From an uncultured Pelagibacteraceae bacterium (lineage in GTDB: Bacteria > Pseudomonadota > Alphaproteobacteria > Pelagibacterales > Pelagibacteraceae), in the NCBI GenBank assembly GCA_902624185.1, contig CACNWU010000004.1, forward strand, positions 1 to 64,000: a DNA stretch of 64,000 bases, written 5' to 3'. A program made the translations under genes and the position numbers. The notes below the pieces were generated by a model. That model did not search any database and was not told the DNA's origin. It worked only from the letters and a program-made list of their open reading frames with translations. Positions 61,539 to 64,000 of this stretch are shown here, piece after piece. How positions within the stretch are numbered: position 1 is the first letter of the stretch; every line of letters begins with the position of its first letter.

Positions 61539-61778
61539 TTAATTTCTTTTCCCTTCAATAAATTTAACAGCATCTCCGACCGTTAAAATTTTTTCAGCTT
61601 CACTATCGGAAATTTCGGAACCAAACTCTTCCTCAAATGCCATCACTAATTCAACTGTATCTAAACTATCAGCACCTAAATCATCTATAAAACTAGACTC
61701 TTCTGTGACCTTAGCCTCATCAATACCCAAATGATCAGCAACTATTTTTTTTACTTTACTTGAAATATCGTCTGACAT
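61539..61778 (-). CDS. acpP: Acyl carrier protein
   Basis: [24 protein letters not shown] phosphopantetheine site. Confidence 0.96.
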   Translation of the reverse strand: MSDDISSKVKKIVADHLGIDEAKVTEESSFIDDLGADSLDTVELVMAFEEEFGSEISDSEAEKILTVGDAVKFIEGKRN

Positions 61779-61826
61779 ATTTATCCTTTTTGTTATAATT
61801 CGTTAATAGTTGAAATTGGTTTTTTG

Positions 61827-62564
61827 TCAACCTAAATACATTCCGCCATTAACGTGTAAAGTCTCGCCAGTAATGTAATCGGAAATTGGCGATGCTAAAA
61901 AAAGGACTGCATTTGCAATATCCGATGGCTTTCCTAGTCTACTTGCAGGAATTTTGCTAATAATTGTCTCTTTAAATTTTTCATCAATCTTATCTGTCAT
62001 ATTGGTATTAATAAATCCTGGTGAAATACAATTTACATTTATATTTTTTTTAGCATATTCAATTGCTAAACTTTTTGACATAGCTACTATTCCAGCTTTA
62101 GATGCTGTATAATTCGCCTGACCTACGTTGCCAGTATGTCCAACAACAGAAGTGATATTAATTATTTTACCTGATTTATTTTTTAACATTTTTTTGATTG
62201 CAAATTTACTCATTAAGAAAGTTGATGTTAAGTTTATGTCAATTACTTTAGACCACTCGTCCATACTCATTCTAATTGTTAAATTATCTTTTGTAATACC
62301 AGCATTATTTATTATGCAATCTAAATTTCCCCCTAAACTTTCAGTAGCCTCTTCAATAAAATCTTCAATTTTATCATGATTAGAAATATCAAATTTAATT
62401 ATTTTAATTTTATCAAATTTATTTTTTAGCTGATCTAATTTTTCAATTTTTGTTCCTGTGGCAAGAATATTTGCACCTGCTTCGTTAAGTTTTTCAACTA
62501 CAGAACTTCCTATTCCTCCTGAGGCGCCAGTAACGATGACATTTTTATTTTTTAAGTTTATCAT
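61827..62564 (-). CDS. fabG: 3-oxoacyl-ACP reductase
   Basis: VIVTGASGGIGSSV, INNAGITKDNL, NYTASKAGIVAMSKSLA. Confidence 0.94.
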   Translation of the reverse strand: MINLKNKNVIVTGASGGIGSSVVEKLNEAGANILATGTKIEKLDQLKNKFDKIKIIKFDISNHDKIEDFIEEATESLGGNLDCIINNAGITKDNLTIRMSMDEWSKVIDINLTSTFLMSKFAIKKMLKNKSGKIINITSVVGHTGNVGQANYTASKAGIVAMSKSLAIEYAKKNINVNCISPGFINTNMTDKIDEKFKETIISKIPASRLGKPSDIANAVLFLASPISDYITGETLHVNGGMYLG

Positions 62565-63490
62565 TTAATATCTATATTATTTATATCCTCTTCAGAATTA
62601 ATTGATATCAATTTTATATCTTTTTTAATCCTTTTTATTAAACCTGTTAAAACTTTTCCTGGACCAATCTCAATAAATTGATCAACCCCACAATTTAGCA
62701 TGTTTAAAACACTCTCTCTCCACCTTACCCTACTCTCAATTTGTTTTATCAATAGATCTTTTATTTCTTTATTATTTTTTACCTCTTCCGCAGTCACGTT
62801 CGAGATAAGACTGTTTTGACCATCATTCATTTTAAGTTGATTTATTTTATCTTGCATGCTTTCTGTAGCTTTTTGCATTAATTTACAATGAAATGGGGCG
62901 CTTACTGGTAATTTTATATTTTTTATATTTTTTGATTTAAGAATATCTGCAAGTTGATTTATGTCATTAATTTTTCCACTGATCACAATTTGTCCTTCAG
63001 AGTTATCATTTGCTATCTCTGCTGTAATTTTTGAGTTGTTCTCTTTAAGTAGATCTTCAATATCTTCAATTGAACTACCTAAAACAGCTAACATTCCTCC
63101 AAGCCCTTTTGGAACAGCATTTTGCATTGCTTCACCTCGTTGTTTTAAAATCTTAATTGTATCTGTAAAATTTAGGTATCCAGCACATGCTAATGCCGAG
63201 TATTCTCCTAATGAATGACCAGCAAAAAATTTTCCTTTATTAAGGTCTTTTCCAAATTCATTTTTTACAATTTTGAAAATTGAATAACTGATTAAAAATA
63301 TAGCTGGTTGAGTGTTAACAGTTAAGTCTAAATCAGATTTAGGTCCATTTAAGACAAGTTCTGATAGTTTAAAATTTAATGTATCATCCGCCTCTTTAAA
63401 ATAATCTTTAACTAAGTCATATTTTTCATAAAGCTCTTTTCCCATTCCAACCACTTGTGAACCTTGACCTGGAAATACAACTGAAAACAT
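62561..63490 (-). CDS. fabD: Malonyl-CoA:ACP transacylase
   Basis: VFPGQGSQVVGMG, FAGHSLGEYSALACAG, VSAPFHCKLM. Confidence 0.95.
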   Translation of the reverse strand: MFSVVFPGQGSQVVGMGKELYEKYDLVKDYFKEADDTLNFKLSELVLNGPKSDLDLTVNTQPAIFLISYSIFKIVKNEFGKDLNKGKFFAGHSLGEYSALACAGYLNFTDTIKILKQRGEAMQNAVPKGLGGMLAVLGSSIEDIEDLLKENNSKITAEIANDNSEGQIVISGKINDINQLADILKSKNIKNIKLPVSAPFHCKLMQKATESMQDKINQLKMNDGQNSLISNVTAEEVKNNKEIKDLLIKQIESRVRWRESVLNMLNCGVDQFIEIGPGKVLTGLIKRIKKDIKLISINSEEDINNIDIK

Positions 63491-63575
63491 TTAAAATCTC
63501 TAATTTATTGGTTATTTTACTATTGTAATTAAATTATTATAATAGTATATCCTCACTTTTTATTAAAGAACATAT

Positions 63576-63929
63576 ATGAATTTATACGAACATACTATAA
63601 TTGCTAGGCAGGATACTTCACCAAGTGAAATTAAACAACTAACAGAAAAATATTCTAAATTAGTTGAAAAAAATCAAGGTGAAATTGTTAAGACAGAAAA
63701 CTGGGGTTTAATAAACTTGTCTCATTTAATCAAAAAAAACAAAAAAGGGAGCTATATTCATTTCAAGATTAAAGGTGACGGCAAAATGATTAGCGAACTT
63801 GAAAAAAATGAAGCGATTGATAAAAAATTACTAAGATATTTAACAATTAAAGTAAAAGAATTTGACTTAGATACTAATTATTTTGGCTCTAAAGAGGCTA
63901 ATGATAAGAAAGAGTTAAAGGAGGTATAA
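63576..63929 (+). CDS. rpsF: 30S ribosomal protein S6
   Basis: MNLYEHTIIARQDTSPSEIKQL, NWGLINLSHLIKKNKKGSYIHFKI; followed by rpsR. Confidence 0.93.
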   Translation: MNLYEHTIIARQDTSPSEIKQLTEKYSKLVEKNQGEIVKTENWGLINLSHLIKKNKKGSYIHFKIKGDGKMISELEKNEAIDKKLLRYLTIKVKEFDLDTNYFGSKEANDKKELKEV

Positions 63930-64000
63930 TGCCTAAAAGACAAAGTGGAAATAAAAAAAATAAGCAGAGTAATTTTGCTAAATTAAGTATTTTTCAACCT
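63929..64000 (+). CDS. rpsR: 30S ribosomal protein S18, truncated by window edge
   Basis: Manual translation MPKRQSGNKKNKQSNFAKLSIFQP; ATG overlaps rpsF stop, RBS AAGGAGG. Confidence 0.75.
   Translation, partial: MPKRQSGNKKNKQSNFAKLSIFQP

Noticed and set aside
1-64000. CRISPR arrays, mobile elements, tRNA/rRNA genes, defence or biosynthetic clusters
   Set aside because: Looked for regularly spaced repeats, transposase/integrase-like ORFs and tRNA-sized gaps; intergenic regions are short and none showed these features. Covariance-model and tRNAscan searches would be needed to exclude small RNAs fully.

Overview
AT-rich, very gene-dense 64 kb chromosomal window. Gene content, order and compaction look like a SAR11/Pelagibacter-type alphaproteobacterium (inferred from protein recognition only, not from a search). 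Nearly all of it is ordinary core genome: cysE-cysK; a moaA-moaC-[thioesterase]-moaD-moaE-msrP-msrQ run; moaB; glnA; an iscR-sufBCDS-sufU-sufT-sufA operon; anmK; tyrS; prfB; PBP1A; RNase E/G; thiSG; aroQ; accBC; aspS; purMN; ndk; pepA; lptF-lptG-lptD-surA-pdxA-rsmA; gmk; acpP-fabG-fabD; rpsF-rpsR. I saw no rRNA, tRNA, CRISPR array, transposase, integrase or prophage module. I did not find a clearly new multi-gene system. The items most worth a second look are: (1) a Lys/Arg-rich leader fused in frame to an aldehyde dehydrogenase whose internal start has a strong Shine-Dalgarno; (2) an RNase E/G that lacks the zinc-link cysteines; (3) a stand-alone protein resembling the C-terminal part of class II ribonucleotide reductase; (4) a near-perfect type-1 IscR operator upstream of iscR/suf; (5) a +1 programmed frameshift in prfB that the ORF track misses; (6) a SAM-II/SAM-V-like riboswitch before a homocysteine methyltransferase; (7) two intergenic hairpins, one at the ribosome-binding region of a DUF779 gene and one before moaA; (8) a cluster of small, mostly uncharacterised genes at 2.9-5.4 kb.
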